From the NCBI GenBank assembly GCA_038327195.1, contig JBBQKU010000002.1, forward strand, positions 62,001-126,000: a stretch of DNA of 64,000 nt, written 5' to 3'. The notes beneath the pieces were generated by a model that searched no databases, was not told the DNA's origin, and was given only the letters and a program-made list of their open reading frames with translations. Positions 52,263 to 61,635 of the stretch are shown piece after piece; the first letter of the stretch is position 1, and each line of letters begins with the position of its first letter. Origin of the DNA: UBA4416 sp038327195. Lineage in GTDB: Bacteria > Bacteroidota > Bacteroidia > B-17B0 > Aurantibacillaceae. Made by a program: the position numbers and the translations under genes.

Positions 52263-53177
52263 ATGAACTTATCTCTTTTAAAAACAATGTGTGCTATTCA
52301 TTCACCTAGTGGAAATGAAGTAGCTATGAAAGATTTTTTACTTGATTACATTAATACAGAACAAAAAAACTGGAAGCATAAACCAAAAGTAATTCACGGT
52401 AAAGGTTTTCAGGATAACATCATGTTAGTTTTTGGAAAACCACGCACAGCTATTTTTGCTCATACGGATAGTATTGGTTTTACAGTACGTTACGGTAAAC
52501 AATTAGTTAAAATTGGCGGACCTCGTATTGAAAAAGGTTATGCTTTAGTTGGTAATGATAATAAAGGAAAATGTGAAGCAACTTTAAACATTGTAAAAGA
52601 TACAATGGAATACAAAGCTAAACGTAATTTTGAAACAGGTACCGAATTAGTATTTAAAGCTAATTGGAGAGAGGATAAAGAATTTGTGCAATGTTGTTAT
52701 ATGGATAACCGATTGGGTTGTTTTAATGCCTTAAAAGTTGCTGAAACTTTAAAAGATGGTGTTATCGTTTTTAGTACTTGGGAAGAACATGGTGGCGGAA
52801 GCGTTTCTTATTTACAAAAATACTTAGCAGATCAATATAAAATTTCACAAGCTTTAATTTCTGATATTTCTTGGATTTCGGATGGTGTGTTTCCAGCAAA
52901 AGGCCCTGTTATTAGTATGCGTGATAGTATGATACCTCGTCGTAGTTATGTAAACCGAATTATTGATATTGCAAAAAAACATAAACTTCCTTTTCAATTA
53001 GAGGTTGAAGGCTCGGGTGGAAGTGATGCTAAAGAATTACAGATGGCCGAAAATGTTTGGGATTGGTGCTTTGTAGGAGCAGCCGAGCAATTTGTACATA
53101 CGCCAGATGAGAAAGTTCATAAAAAAGATATTGAAGGAATGATAGACCTTTATAATGCTCTAATGAAGGATTTGTAA
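52263..53177 (+). CDS. M42-like metallo-aminopeptidase
   Basis: 304 residues. Metal-binding features of the M42/M28-like fold: IFAHTDSIGF (His/Asp), VQCCYMDNRLGCFNAL (Asp), STWEEHGGGSVSYL (catalytic Glu pair), ALISDISWIS (Asp) and FVHTPDEKVH (His). The N-terminus LLKTMCAIHSPSGNE is typical. Shorter than usual M42 enzymes (about 350), with a reduced dimerisation domain. Probably a cytosolic di-metal aminopeptidase. It stands alone downstream of the repeat element. Confidence 0.83.
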   Translation: MNLSLLKTMCAIHSPSGNEVAMKDFLLDYINTEQKNWKHKPKVIHGKGFQDNIMLVFGKPRTAIFAHTDSIGFTVRYGKQLVKIGGPRIEKGYALVGNDNKGKCEATLNIVKDTMEYKAKRNFETGTELVFKANWREDKEFVQCCYMDNRLGCFNALKVAETLKDGVIVFSTWEEHGGGSVSYLQKYLADQYKISQALISDISWISDGVFPAKGPVISMRDSMIPRRSYVNRIIDIAKKHKLPFQLEVEGSGGSDAKELQMAENVWDWCFVGAAEQFVHTPDEKVHKKDIEGMIDLYNALMKDL

Positions 53178-53210
53178 ATGTGATTTCAAATTTTAATTAT
53201 AATAAGTATT

Positions 53211-53849
53211 ATGAACGCAGAGGTAAGTTTTTATTTTAGTAAAGCCAAAAAATGGCAAGATGAAATGAAACAATTAAGAAGCACCGTTCTTGATTGCGGC
53301 CTTACTGAAGTTTTAAAATGGGGTGTACCATGTTACTCTTTTCAAAATAATAATATTGTTTTAATACATGCTTTCAAAGATTATTGCGCACTTTTATTTT
53401 TTAAAGGAGTCTTGTTGCATGATGGTGAACATATTTTAATTCAGCAAACAGAAAACACACAATCAGCAAGGCAAATTAGATTTACAAATCGAAAAGATAT
53501 TGTAAAAATGGAATCTGTTATAAAAAGCTATGTGTTTGAAGCCATTGAAATTGAAAAATTAGGTTTAAAAGTTGAATTAAAAAAGACTGATGAATTTGAA
53601 ATTCCAGACGAATTTCAAAATAAATTAGATAAAAACATTGATTTAAAAAAAGCCTTTGAAGCGCTAACGCCAGGAAGGCAAAAGACATACCTCATTTTTT
53701 TTGCAGCTGCAAAACAAGCAAAAACTCGTGAAGCAAGAATAGAATCTTATTCGGTTCGCATTTTAAAAGGAAAAGGCTTAAACGATTGTTTGTGTGGCTT
53801 ATCAAAAAAAATGCCGTCATGCGATGGCTCTCACAAATTTAAAAATTGA
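53211..53849 (+). CDS. YdeI-family protein with C-terminal CDGSH iron-sulfur motif
   Basis: 212 residues. Residues about 5-115 form a DUF1801-type domain (VLKWGVPCYSFQNNNIVLIH, CALLFFKGVLLHD); about 130-190 form the YdeI C-terminal region (LTPGRQKTYLIFFAAAKQAK, RILKGKGLND). The protein then continues CLCGLSKKMPSCDGSHKF, an exact CxCxxSxxxPxCDGSH signature, which in CDGSH proteins binds a [2Fe-2S] cluster through three Cys and one His. This is a fusion, or a minimal CDGSH appendix; the combined function is unknown. Confidence 0.88.
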   Translation: MNAEVSFYFSKAKKWQDEMKQLRSTVLDCGLTEVLKWGVPCYSFQNNNIVLIHAFKDYCALLFFKGVLLHDGEHILIQQTENTQSARQIRFTNRKDIVKMESVIKSYVFEAIEIEKLGLKVELKKTDEFEIPDEFQNKLDKNIDLKKAFEALTPGRQKTYLIFFAAAKQAKTREARIESYSVRILKGKGLNDCLCGLSKKMPSCDGSHKFKN

Positions 53850-53944
53850 TTAAAACTTTGATTGCTAGGATATGACGTTTTGATAAATGGACAAGTATTT
53901 GTGCAGATTAATTAATGAGAATAATACCAATAATGGAGGAATTT

Positions 53945-54460
53945 TCACCCAGCTTTCATAAGTGCTACTATTTTTTCGTACAAATAGTCATTAAATGTTT
54001 TACATTTTATTTTGTCTTTAGAATTGACTGGAAACTTATGCTCAAGTATATATATTTTAGTTTTTATACTCGGTAAATCTTTCTCGTCATTTTCACTGCG
54101 TACATATAGGTCAAAAGCAACGAAGTCAAGCCATTGGTGAATTGATTTAGTGCCCATTTTACTTGACTTTTTAATAAACGCTATGTTATGATTGAAATAA
54201 AATTTACTAGCAATTGTAGACACATATTCGCTTAATGCGCCGTCGCTATTTTGTTGAATTTTATTAAATACATTGAAATAAAAGTCTCGATCTAACTTAC
54301 TTTTGCAAAGCAAACTGTCAATTATTTGAAATGTGTATTTGTCATCTGTAGGTTTTATTTTATTATCTAGGATTTTCTGTCCATAAATTTTAAGGTCAAT
54401 TTGAGCACTAGTGTATAGAGTTAAAAATAGTGAAAAATAAATTGTATATCGTAATGCCAT
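53945..54460 (-). CDS. Hypothetical exported protein
   Basis: 171 residues with a signal peptide (YTIYFSLFLTLYTSAQ), followed by a mainly helical, Lys/Asp-rich mature part (SIHQWLDFVAFDLYVRSEND). No domain recognised. It lies 28 bases downstream of the membrane protein gene and is the last of three minus-strand genes of unknown role. Confidence 0.6.
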   Translation of the reverse strand: MALRYTIYFSLFLTLYTSAQIDLKIYGQKILDNKIKPTDDKYTFQIIDSLLCKSKLDRDFYFNVFNKIQQNSDGALSEYVSTIASKFYFNHNIAFIKKSSKMGTKSIHQWLDFVAFDLYVRSENDEKDLPSIKTKIYILEHKFPVNSKDKIKCKTFNDYLYEKIVALMKAG

Positions 54461-54488
54461 ATATTAAATTTTTTAATGGTAAATAATT

Positions 54489-54947
54489 TTAAAATTTGAC
54501 AAACTCCATTATTAGCAATGGTATAGTGATTGTAACAGAAAATAATATTAATGTATATAATAGGTCAGTAAATTTTCCGTGTCTGTCAACTTTCGGTTCG
54601 GTATTGAAAAATATTACATAAAATTGCCTTAATGGTCTTTGTACTAATAAAAGTGTCAGAGGATGTAAAGCTCCAAAATGCATTAAAACATTATCTTCAT
54701 CTTTATAATGAATGTTTAAAGCAATAGCATAAACGGCATATAAAACTGAAATCCCTAAACACATTAAATAATAGTTGTTTTTTCTCAGCATTTCATAATC
54801 CGAGAAAAACCACAGCCATATTCCCATCCCCAAAAATAAAGTTCCTTTAAGAAAAAGCTCTTCATTTTTTAAAACAAAAAGTATAAATAATGTTGATAGT
54901 AAAAGACTAATTGCTATACTTAAGATTACTATAAACCTTTTTTTCAT
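54489..54947 (-). CDS. Hypothetical four-helix membrane protein
   Basis: 152 residues with about five hydrophobic stretches (residues 6-25, 33-48, 58-78, 90-104, 130-150) and short polar loops, one carrying NTEPKVDRHGKFTD. No recognised family or catalytic residue. Located between two exported-protein genes in the same direction. Confidence 0.6.
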   Translation of the reverse strand: MKKRFIVILSIAISLLLSTLFILFVLKNEELFLKGTLFLGMGIWLWFFSDYEMLRKNNYYLMCLGISVLYAVYAIALNIHYKDEDNVLMHFGALHPLTLLLVQRPLRQFYVIFFNTEPKVDRHGKFTDLLYTLILFSVTITIPLLIMEFVKF

Positions 54948-54986
54948 TTTTTAGATTAATTATTTCAATTGTACAAAAATTATTAA

Positions 54987-55625
54987 TTACTGCTTGAAAC
55001 ACCAATTAATAAAAGGTAGTGAGCGCTTTTGATTAATATTCCATAGTCCGAATTGCATTCCTTTCAATTTTGCTGTCGAATTAATTAAGCCAATTTGTAT
55101 TCCACTGCATTTTCTGTCGTAATTACTTAGACCAATAGTTAAACCATTTGTAATGTAATGTCGATTCATTGCGATTGAAATAGTTACTCCATTGGTTACA
55201 CTTTCTTGACTCCCACTTAAATTTATATCTAATCCATTTATAATAGTTGGCTCCATATTTATTATTGCTAATTCTAACCCATTGACCTTTTTGAATTTTG
55301 AAATGTTCAATGAGTCTATTGATTCCTCAACAGCATTTTGTTGTTGAGCTACTTCAAATGTTGCAAGAATAGAAAAGAATGGGCCAATTATTCCAATTAG
55401 ATTTAAGTTAATTTCAGCACCATATATTTTCGGAAAAGTTACTGTAGAATCTTCTTTGTCTTTGTACCAGAAATTAAACATAAGTCCATATAGGTGTGTC
55501 GCTTTCGATGGTGAAATCCATGCGACATATTTTCTATTAGCTTTAGGTATTTTGTCTGTTTTGCCGACTTGAGCATAAAATATAAACGATGTGAATATTA
55601 ATATTGTAGCAATTATGTTTTTCAT
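54987..55625 (-). CDS. LA_2272-type surface-repeat protein
   Basis: 212 residues with a signal peptide (cleavage near FYAQ). The C-terminal half holds degenerate beta repeats of the form NGLxIGLSN: NGLDINLSGS, NGVTISIAMN, NGLTIGLSNYD, SGIQIGLINST, KGMQFGLWNIN, closing on RSLPFINWCFKQ. This layout is that of proteins annotated as LA_2272 family surface repeat. Probably exported to the outer membrane; the role is unknown. Confidence 0.75.
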   Translation of the reverse strand: MKNIIATILIFTSFIFYAQVGKTDKIPKANRKYVAWISPSKATHLYGLMFNFWYKDKEDSTVTFPKIYGAEINLNLIGIIGPFFSILATFEVAQQQNAVEESIDSLNISKFKKVNGLELAIINMEPTIINGLDINLSGSQESVTNGVTISIAMNRHYITNGLTIGLSNYDRKCSGIQIGLINSTAKLKGMQFGLWNINQKRSLPFINWCFKQ

Positions 55626-55671
55626 ATATTTTGTTTTAAACTCTCACTTGGCATGCTAATTTGTTTTTTAA

Positions 55672-56286
55672 TTATTTAAAATTTTTGAATATTGATTCTG
55701 AAACTTCTTTTAGGTTTTCTTTATCTAAATTATCTAAAGTTGGCATTTCAAAATAGTGTATATTTTCATGATAGTTTATAATCGCTTCTTTTACTTCATC
55801 TTCAAAAGTGCCATTAAAAAAAAGTGCTTTAATTTTAAAATTATTTCTAACTAAATAATCAATAGAAAGTAAGGAATGGTTAATGCAACCTAAATAATTG
55901 GAGATGACCAAAATAATTTCACAATCGATGTGTTTAGCAACATCTATAACGTAATGCGTATTATTTAATGGAACTAAAATTCCGCCAGCACCTTCAATAA
56001 TTAAGTTGTTTTCTGTTTTTGGTAAAACTATTTTAGATAAATCAATTGTAACGTTTTCTAACTTGGCTGAAAAATGAGGTGATAGCGGCTCTTTTAATAA
56101 ATAAGCTTCCGGATGAATAATTGTTTTTGGGTTGCTAATTAAATCACGAATGGTGTCAGAATCTTTTCCTTCATTCGTACCGCTTTGAATGGGTTTCCAA
56201 TAATCGGCTTGTAAAGCTTCTGTTAAAATGGCAGAAACAATTGTTTTTCCAACGTTTGTACCAATACCGGTTATAAAATAGTTCAT
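55672..56286 (-). CDS. bioD: Dethiobiotin synthetase
   Basis: 204 residues. P-loop FITGIGTNVGKTIVSAIL (3-20), WKPIQSGTNEGKDSD with the DAPA/CO2-binding Lys, and IIEGAGGILVPLN. Forms dethiobiotin from 7,8-diaminopelargonate, CO2 and ATP in biotin synthesis. No bioA/B/F lies nearby; instead its ATG overlaps the glycosyltransferase stop by 4 bases (ATGA). Complete length for the family. Confidence 0.93.
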   Translation of the reverse strand: MNYFITGIGTNVGKTIVSAILTEALQADYWKPIQSGTNEGKDSDTIRDLISNPKTIIHPEAYLLKEPLSPHFSAKLENVTIDLSKIVLPKTENNLIIEGAGGILVPLNNTHYVIDVAKHIDCEIILVISNYLGCINHSLLSIDYLVRNNFKIKALFFNGTFEDEVKEAIINYHENIHYFEMPTLDNLDKENLKEVSESIFKNFK

Positions 56287-57446
56287 GCGTTAAATAATTT
56301 GATGTATTGTTTTTTTATGTCTTCTACATTTAATTTTTTGTTAATGTAATTCACGCATTTTTTTGTGATTGAATCATATTCTGTCTGATTTAAAGTGCTT
56401 AATTTTTCAATAGCATTCATGAATTTTTGTTTATCAGTTAATGAAATATCAAAACCAACGTTTTCATCTTCTAAGTTTCGCCAAGGTGTTTGGTCAGATA
56501 TTATAATTGGTCTACCGTGTTGTAATGTTTCAACAATAATATGTCCGTAGTTTTCATTTTGTGTTGGTAATAATAAGGCGTGGTAATTGCCAATGGTTGT
56601 TCCTATTTCAAAGGGTTTTAAAATTCCTTTATAATTAAAGGCAATGTTTTTGGGCAATGTTTTTGAGTTTTCTAAACAAGCATTCCAATACATTTTATCT
56701 TCAATTGGGCCAAATACATCAAATGTAAGTGTTTTGTTTGTTATTTCTTTTAAAACATCAATGGCAAAATTCAAATTCTTTTTTTCTGAAATACGAGAAA
56801 TAAAACACAGTCTTATTTCGTTTACTTTTTTATCAATTAATTTTATTTCAGAAGCCGCGTTTGGTAAATTCGAAATTTCAGAAATGATGGACGTATTGCC
56901 AATTCGTTTTTTTATCTCATTACTTTCTTGCGCTGAAGTTGATTGCCAATGAATTGTTTTAAATAACCCAACCCATTTAGCATAAGTTAAAAATAATTTT
57001 TTCTTTAATGCTTTTATTGCCAAAGCACCATCTCCAAGCATTCCACGGGGTGCTAAAATAATTTTTGAAGTAATTTTATTTTTCGCTTTCCATTTTAATA
57101 TAGTGATTGTAAAGTTTTTCGAAAATAAACTATTCAAATAAATTACATCATGTGGAGTGTTTTTTATTAACTCTAACATATATGCTTCATTTAAATTTTC
57201 AGGACTCAAATAAAAAACTTCTCTGTTTTCAAAATTTGTCCACTCATTCGTTTTTATTGCATCGTATTTCTTGTCAGATTTAAAATCTCTATCAGTTGTT
57301 ATGATTTTAAAATGAAAATCATTGCCTAATTGATTAGTTAAGGTTGCTATGGATTGAATTGGTCCGCCCGCAAGGTATCCTGGCAAAAACCAATCACTTA
57401 ATATGAGTATGTTTTTTTGATTATTTGACATTGTATTTAAGTGCAA
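56283..57446 (-). CDS. Glycosyltransferase family 4
   Basis: 387 residues (an internal Met at residue 6 is an alternative start). N-terminal GT-B domain begins ILILSDWFLPGYLAGGPIQS; the C-terminal domain has LCFISRISEKKNLNFAIDVL and ALLLPTQNENYGHIIVETLQ, the E-containing nucleotide-sugar motif. APRGMLGDGALAIK is seen in several Bacteroidota polysaccharide transferases. Coupled by a 4-base overlap to bioD downstream. Acceptor and sugar unknown. Confidence 0.9.
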   Translation of the reverse strand: MHLNTMSNNQKNILILSDWFLPGYLAGGPIQSIATLTNQLGNDFHFKIITTDRDFKSDKKYDAIKTNEWTNFENREVFYLSPENLNEAYMLELIKNTPHDVIYLNSLFSKNFTITILKWKAKNKITSKIILAPRGMLGDGALAIKALKKKLFLTYAKWVGLFKTIHWQSTSAQESNEIKKRIGNTSIISEISNLPNAASEIKLIDKKVNEIRLCFISRISEKKNLNFAIDVLKEITNKTLTFDVFGPIEDKMYWNACLENSKTLPKNIAFNYKGILKPFEIGTTIGNYHALLLPTQNENYGHIIVETLQHGRPIIISDQTPWRNLEDENVGFDISLTDKQKFMNAIEKLSTLNQTEYDSITKKCVNYINKKLNVEDIKKQYIKLFNA

Positions 57447-57505
57447 TCTTAAATATTTTTTTTTACATTAGGTATTCAAAACTAATGTATTTTTTTTATT
57501 AAAGA

Positions 57506-58624
57506 TTAAAAACATTCACCAACTGTAAAATATAAACCTTTATTTCTTCTGTCAGAAAACCCGTAATCTATACGGATATTTAATTTTTCTTTTGGTAATA
57601 TTGCAACTCTAACACCAGCACCATAACTTTCTTTGACGTCTTTTTTATTTATTTCACTTACTTTATTGTACACATTTCCTAATCCTCCAAAAATACAGGT
57701 ACTAAATCTTTTATATATAGGTATTCGATATTCGGCAATTAAAGTAACCATATTATTATCTCTAAACCTGCCTTGATAATAACCTCTTAAATTTGTTGCA
57801 CCACCAAGCATTGCTAATTCTCTTATAGGATCCTGTCCAATGTTTGAATAATTATATAGCTGAACAGCCAATACATTATATTTAATAAATGTTTTAAAAT
57901 ATCTCATATCAAATATGGTTTTTAAATCATTATATTTTGAACCAATATAGTTATTGAAATAAGTATAGGAACCAAGAATTAACATTCCTTTTGTTGGCCA
58001 ATAGCTAGAATTTCGAGTATCATATGCCAAACTATTACCAATACCAGAAACTACATAATCTGTTTTTCCATACACAATAGTTGTGTCGTAATTTTTATCT
58101 GCTATGTAGTGCATGTGATACACATTTTGGTATTCATACAACAAACCTGCAAATAATCTTTTTGTAATTTTCCTTTTTAAATGTGGATTCACATAAACTT
58201 GATTATAGGAATAATTTTCTTTTTGATTGTCAGTTGTATTAGAGCCTAGTCCCCAGTATTTATCTGGAAAATAGCTATGAGAAGCTTGTATAGAAAAGAT
58301 ATAGGTTTCTTTAGGAAAAAAGATAGTTGCATCTAAAGCTTGCACATTTTGATGGCGCTGTGTAAACATGATAACTCCTTGAATAGTAGAAGTGCGAGTA
58401 AGGAGATCGTTTTTGTCACTTGTTTTAAAAGACATAGATCCTGTTACTCCAGTAGACCAGAGTGTTTCAGGGCTTCTAAATATAAGTGGAATAAGGAGGT
58501 AATTTATTTTTTTAGTAGAATCTTGCTTAAACTGGCTATATACATTAGTATTAAAAATTATAATAATAACTAAGGAATAAAAAAAAATATAAGGTCGTAA
58601 TTTATAATTTGAATTGTAAACCAT
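57506..58624 (-). CDS. BamA/TamA-like outer membrane barrel protein
   Basis: 372 residues: an N-terminal signal region (YIFFYSLVIIIIFNTNVYSQ), directly followed by a beta-rich barrel without POTRA domains. The Omp85 hallmark is present as GGATNLRGYYQGRFRDNN (about 295), and the chain ends in Phe (YFTVGECF) after SDRRNKGLYF. POTRA-less surface-antigen barrels of this type occur widely in Bacteroidota; the transported molecule is unknown. Confidence 0.85.
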   Translation of the reverse strand: MVYNSNYKLRPYIFFYSLVIIIIFNTNVYSQFKQDSTKKINYLLIPLIFRSPETLWSTGVTGSMSFKTSDKNDLLTRTSTIQGVIMFTQRHQNVQALDATIFFPKETYIFSIQASHSYFPDKYWGLGSNTTDNQKENYSYNQVYVNPHLKRKITKRLFAGLLYEYQNVYHMHYIADKNYDTTIVYGKTDYVVSGIGNSLAYDTRNSSYWPTKGMLILGSYTYFNNYIGSKYNDLKTIFDMRYFKTFIKYNVLAVQLYNYSNIGQDPIRELAMLGGATNLRGYYQGRFRDNNMVTLIAEYRIPIYKRFSTCIFGGLGNVYNKVSEINKKDVKESYGAGVRVAILPKEKLNIRIDYGFSDRRNKGLYFTVGECF

Positions 58625-58720
58625 AACTAAATGTACCTTTTTAAATCATCATAAAATCATTTTTTTGACATATTATAGTTTTTTTAACTTTTATATCTGA
58701 GTTTTAAAGATTTTAAGCAT

Positions 58721-60613
58721 TTAGCATTCAATATGGTTATTTTTAATCCAATGGTTTAAAACAACTAAATGCCAAACTCTGCTCCATGTTATTTTAGGAT
58801 CATTTTTCAAAAATCGATTCCAAATTAGTAAAACTGCTTCTCTATTTACAAAACTAAGTTTAGAAAACTGTACAATATTTTCTTCACAAAATTCTTTTAA
58901 CTCATCCTTTAACCAATCTTTCCAAGGTAATACAAATCCCATTTTAGGTCGGTTTACAATTTCAGGGGGCAATAAATCTCCAAGCGAGTCAATTAATAAT
59001 TTTTTTTGAGTATGAGGATATTTATAAGTATCATTTATGCTTAACACAAATTCAACAAGTTTATAATCTAAAAAAGGAACTCTTACCTCTAAAGCCACCG
59101 CCATGCTCATTTGATCGGCATCTCGAAGTAATATATTTTGCATATAAGTTTTTATTTCAAATAGAGAAACTCTACTGAGTTTATGAGATTTATCTGTTTC
59201 ACAATTTTTAATTACGTTTTGTATAAAGGCATTATCGTTATAGGGTTTCTTTAAAAGATAATGAAAATCAACTTTATTAAATAATTTACGATTAATAGGG
59301 TAGGCATTAAAGCCATTAATAACATCTAAGTTTAATATTTCAGAAGTTTTGTCACCTTGAATCGATTTTTTATTTGCTGCTAAGATTTTGCCTAAAATTC
59401 CTTTAGCAGGAATTAAATTAAGCCAACCTTTTTTTTCTAATTCAATATATCTTTTAAAAATATCATACCCTGCAAATAGTTCATCACCACCCAAACCCGA
59501 TAAGGCCATTGTGATACCTGCATTTTTTGTTGCCTTGGAAACAATATAGCTATTTGCTCCATCACCACTCGGATGGTCAATTGCATTAAGAGCTTCTGGT
59601 AATTGGGATAAAAAATCGTTTGGTGTTAATTTTATTTCGTGGTGTTGAGTATTAAATTTTTTGGCAATGAGTTGTGCATATTTAGCTTCCGAAAATTCGC
59701 TTTCATCAAAACTAATATTAAAGGTTTGAATTTTTTCAGTTGAAACCTTGCTCATTAAACCAATAATAGCACTACTATCAATACCACCTGATAAAAATGC
59801 ACCAAAGGGAACATCTGCAATTAGTCGTCTTTCGACTGATTGAGTTAAAAGTTCATTTACTTTTTCGCAAGTTTGTGTGTAGTTTAAATCTCCTTTTGAT
59901 TTTGTAAAACTATTAATATTCCAAAACTGCGAAATTTTAAATGATAGATTTTTAGTTTCGAATTCTATTAAATTACCTGGCATCAAAATTTTAACATCCT
60001 CTAAAATAGTATTAGGAGCATGAACAGTTGTGTATTGTATGTATTCGGCAACCGATTGTTGATTTATTTTTTTTTCAATTAAATCTGATTTTAATAATGC
60101 CCTTATTTCTGATGCAAATAGTAAAACATTATTTTTGAAATGATAATACAAAGGTTTAATTCCCATTCTATCACGTGCTATAAATAATTTCTGTTCTTCC
60201 TTATCCCAAATAGCAAATGCAAACATGCCGTTAAAATGGGTCACACAATCTTTTCCCCAACGTAAATAGGAAGCTAAAATTACTTCTGTATCTGTGTTTG
60301 TTTTAAAAATATAGGGTAATTGATTAGTGCCATGCACCGAACGTTGTAATTCAAATTTTAAATCTTTGTAATTATATAATTCTCCATTATAAACTAATAT
60401 GTATCGTCCATCTTGTGAAATAAATGGCTGATTGCCAGCTTCTGATAAGTCAATGATTGATAATCTTCTATGGCCTAAATAACAATGCGTATCATTCCAA
60501 AAGCCTTGTGAGTTTGGTCCGCGATGCGCAATGGCATCTGTCATTTTTTGAATAGCAGTTTTAGGAATTGAATTTTCAATATTTGAACCAACTATACCTG
60601 TTATCCCGCACAT
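58721..60613 (-). CDS. asnB: Glutamine-hydrolysing asparagine synthase
   Basis: 630 residues. N-terminal Ntn glutaminase with nucleophile C2 (MCGITGIVGS), IAHRGPNSQGFW, LGHRRLSIIDLS and YNGELYNY; synthetase domain with PP-loop FLSGGIDSSAIIGL (about 270) and LSGLGGDELFAGYD. In this context (epimerase next to it, glycosyltransferase and barrel genes beyond) it may serve an exopolysaccharide or surface-sugar cluster rather than bulk asparagine supply; that is inference. It lies 20 bases after the epimerase gene. Confidence 0.94.
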   Translation of the reverse strand: MCGITGIVGSNIENSIPKTAIQKMTDAIAHRGPNSQGFWNDTHCYLGHRRLSIIDLSEAGNQPFISQDGRYILVYNGELYNYKDLKFELQRSVHGTNQLPYIFKTNTDTEVILASYLRWGKDCVTHFNGMFAFAIWDKEEQKLFIARDRMGIKPLYYHFKNNVLLFASEIRALLKSDLIEKKINQQSVAEYIQYTTVHAPNTILEDVKILMPGNLIEFETKNLSFKISQFWNINSFTKSKGDLNYTQTCEKVNELLTQSVERRLIADVPFGAFLSGGIDSSAIIGLMSKVSTEKIQTFNISFDESEFSEAKYAQLIAKKFNTQHHEIKLTPNDFLSQLPEALNAIDHPSGDGANSYIVSKATKNAGITMALSGLGGDELFAGYDIFKRYIELEKKGWLNLIPAKGILGKILAANKKSIQGDKTSEILNLDVINGFNAYPINRKLFNKVDFHYLLKKPYNDNAFIQNVIKNCETDKSHKLSRVSLFEIKTYMQNILLRDADQMSMAVALEVRVPFLDYKLVEFVLSINDTYKYPHTQKKLLIDSLGDLLPPEIVNRPKMGFVLPWKDWLKDELKEFCEENIVQFSKLSFVNREAVLLIWNRFLKNDPKITWSRVWHLVVLNHWIKNNHIEC

Positions 60614-60633
60614 CTTTTAAATAGAAATAAGTA

Positions 60634-61578
60634 TTATAGTCCAATTGAATTTAAATATTTTTCATCATTCATCATTCGTTTAATCCCAACTTCAATATCA
60701 ATTAATTCTCTACCTAAAATCTCTTTCATTTTAGTGTTATCTGGTTGGCGACGTGTCATGTCACCTTCTTTTAATGGTGATAAATGAATAATAGTTGATT
60801 TGCTATCAGTAATTTTTATAACCAATTTTGCTAATTCTAAAACGGTCATTAATTTGTCGCTTCCAATATTAATAACATCGTTTTCTAATAATTTTTTATT
60901 TAAAATATTGATGCATGTGTCAACTGTATCATCAACGTATGTAAAAGTGCGTGTTTGTGAGCCATCTCCATAAATAGTAATATCTAAATTTTTTAATGCT
61001 AATGCTAAAAATTTAGAAACTACAAAGTCCGTACTTTGATTTGGGCCATACGTATTAAAGAAGCGAAATATAGTATAAGGTAATCCAAATTCTTGCTGGT
61101 AACTTCTAAAAAAACATTCACCTACATTTTTCACAACGGCATAAGGTACACGCGAATTTAATGGAGTACGTTGCTCATGTTGTGGTAATTCAACAGGTTC
61201 TCCATAAACTTCAGAAGAAGAAGAAAAATACACATGCTTTACTGATGTATTCTTTGAAAGATTTAAAATATTTTTTATTCCGGAAATATCTTCTAATACA
61301 TTTACTGGGTTTTCTTGTGTACGTATAACTCCTACAACAGCAGCAAAGTGAAACACATAATCAAAACAATGTGAATGCATGATGGAAGAAATTTCATTGA
61401 AATTATTGACATCAGCTTTTATAAATTTCCAATTTGTAAATCCAATGGGTGGTAATTTTGATGTAAATCCAGTAGATAAATTATCTACTACAATTACAAA
61501 ATTATTTTTATCCTCAATTAATTTTTGAACTAAAGCTCCTCCAACATTTCCTGCACCGCCTGTAACTAAAATTTTCAT
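60634..61578 (-). CDS. NAD-dependent sugar epimerase/dehydratase
   Basis: 314 residues, extended SDR. The Rossmann motif is VTGGAGNVGGALVQKL (5-20); active-site Ser in VYFSSSSEVYGEP and YxxxK in VPYAVVKNVGE; FRFFNTYGPNQSTDFV and GDGSQTRTFTYVDDTVD are typical of UDP-glucose 4-epimerase / UDP-glucuronate-processing enzymes. The exact nucleotide sugar is undetermined. Lies between pyrG and asnB on the minus strand. Confidence 0.9.
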   Translation of the reverse strand: MKILVTGGAGNVGGALVQKLIEDKNNFVIVVDNLSTGFTSKLPPIGFTNWKFIKADVNNFNEISSIMHSHCFDYVFHFAAVVGVIRTQENPVNVLEDISGIKNILNLSKNTSVKHVYFSSSSEVYGEPVELPQHEQRTPLNSRVPYAVVKNVGECFFRSYQQEFGLPYTIFRFFNTYGPNQSTDFVVSKFLALALKNLDITIYGDGSQTRTFTYVDDTVDTCINILNKKLLENDVINIGSDKLMTVLELAKLVIKITDSKSTIIHLSPLKEGDMTRRQPDNTKMKEILGRELIDIEVGIKRMMNDEKYLNSIGL

Positions 61579-61635
61579 TTTAAAACTATTTTAATATAGC
61601 GAATATACAAAATTTAATAAGGTTTTAATAAGTGT

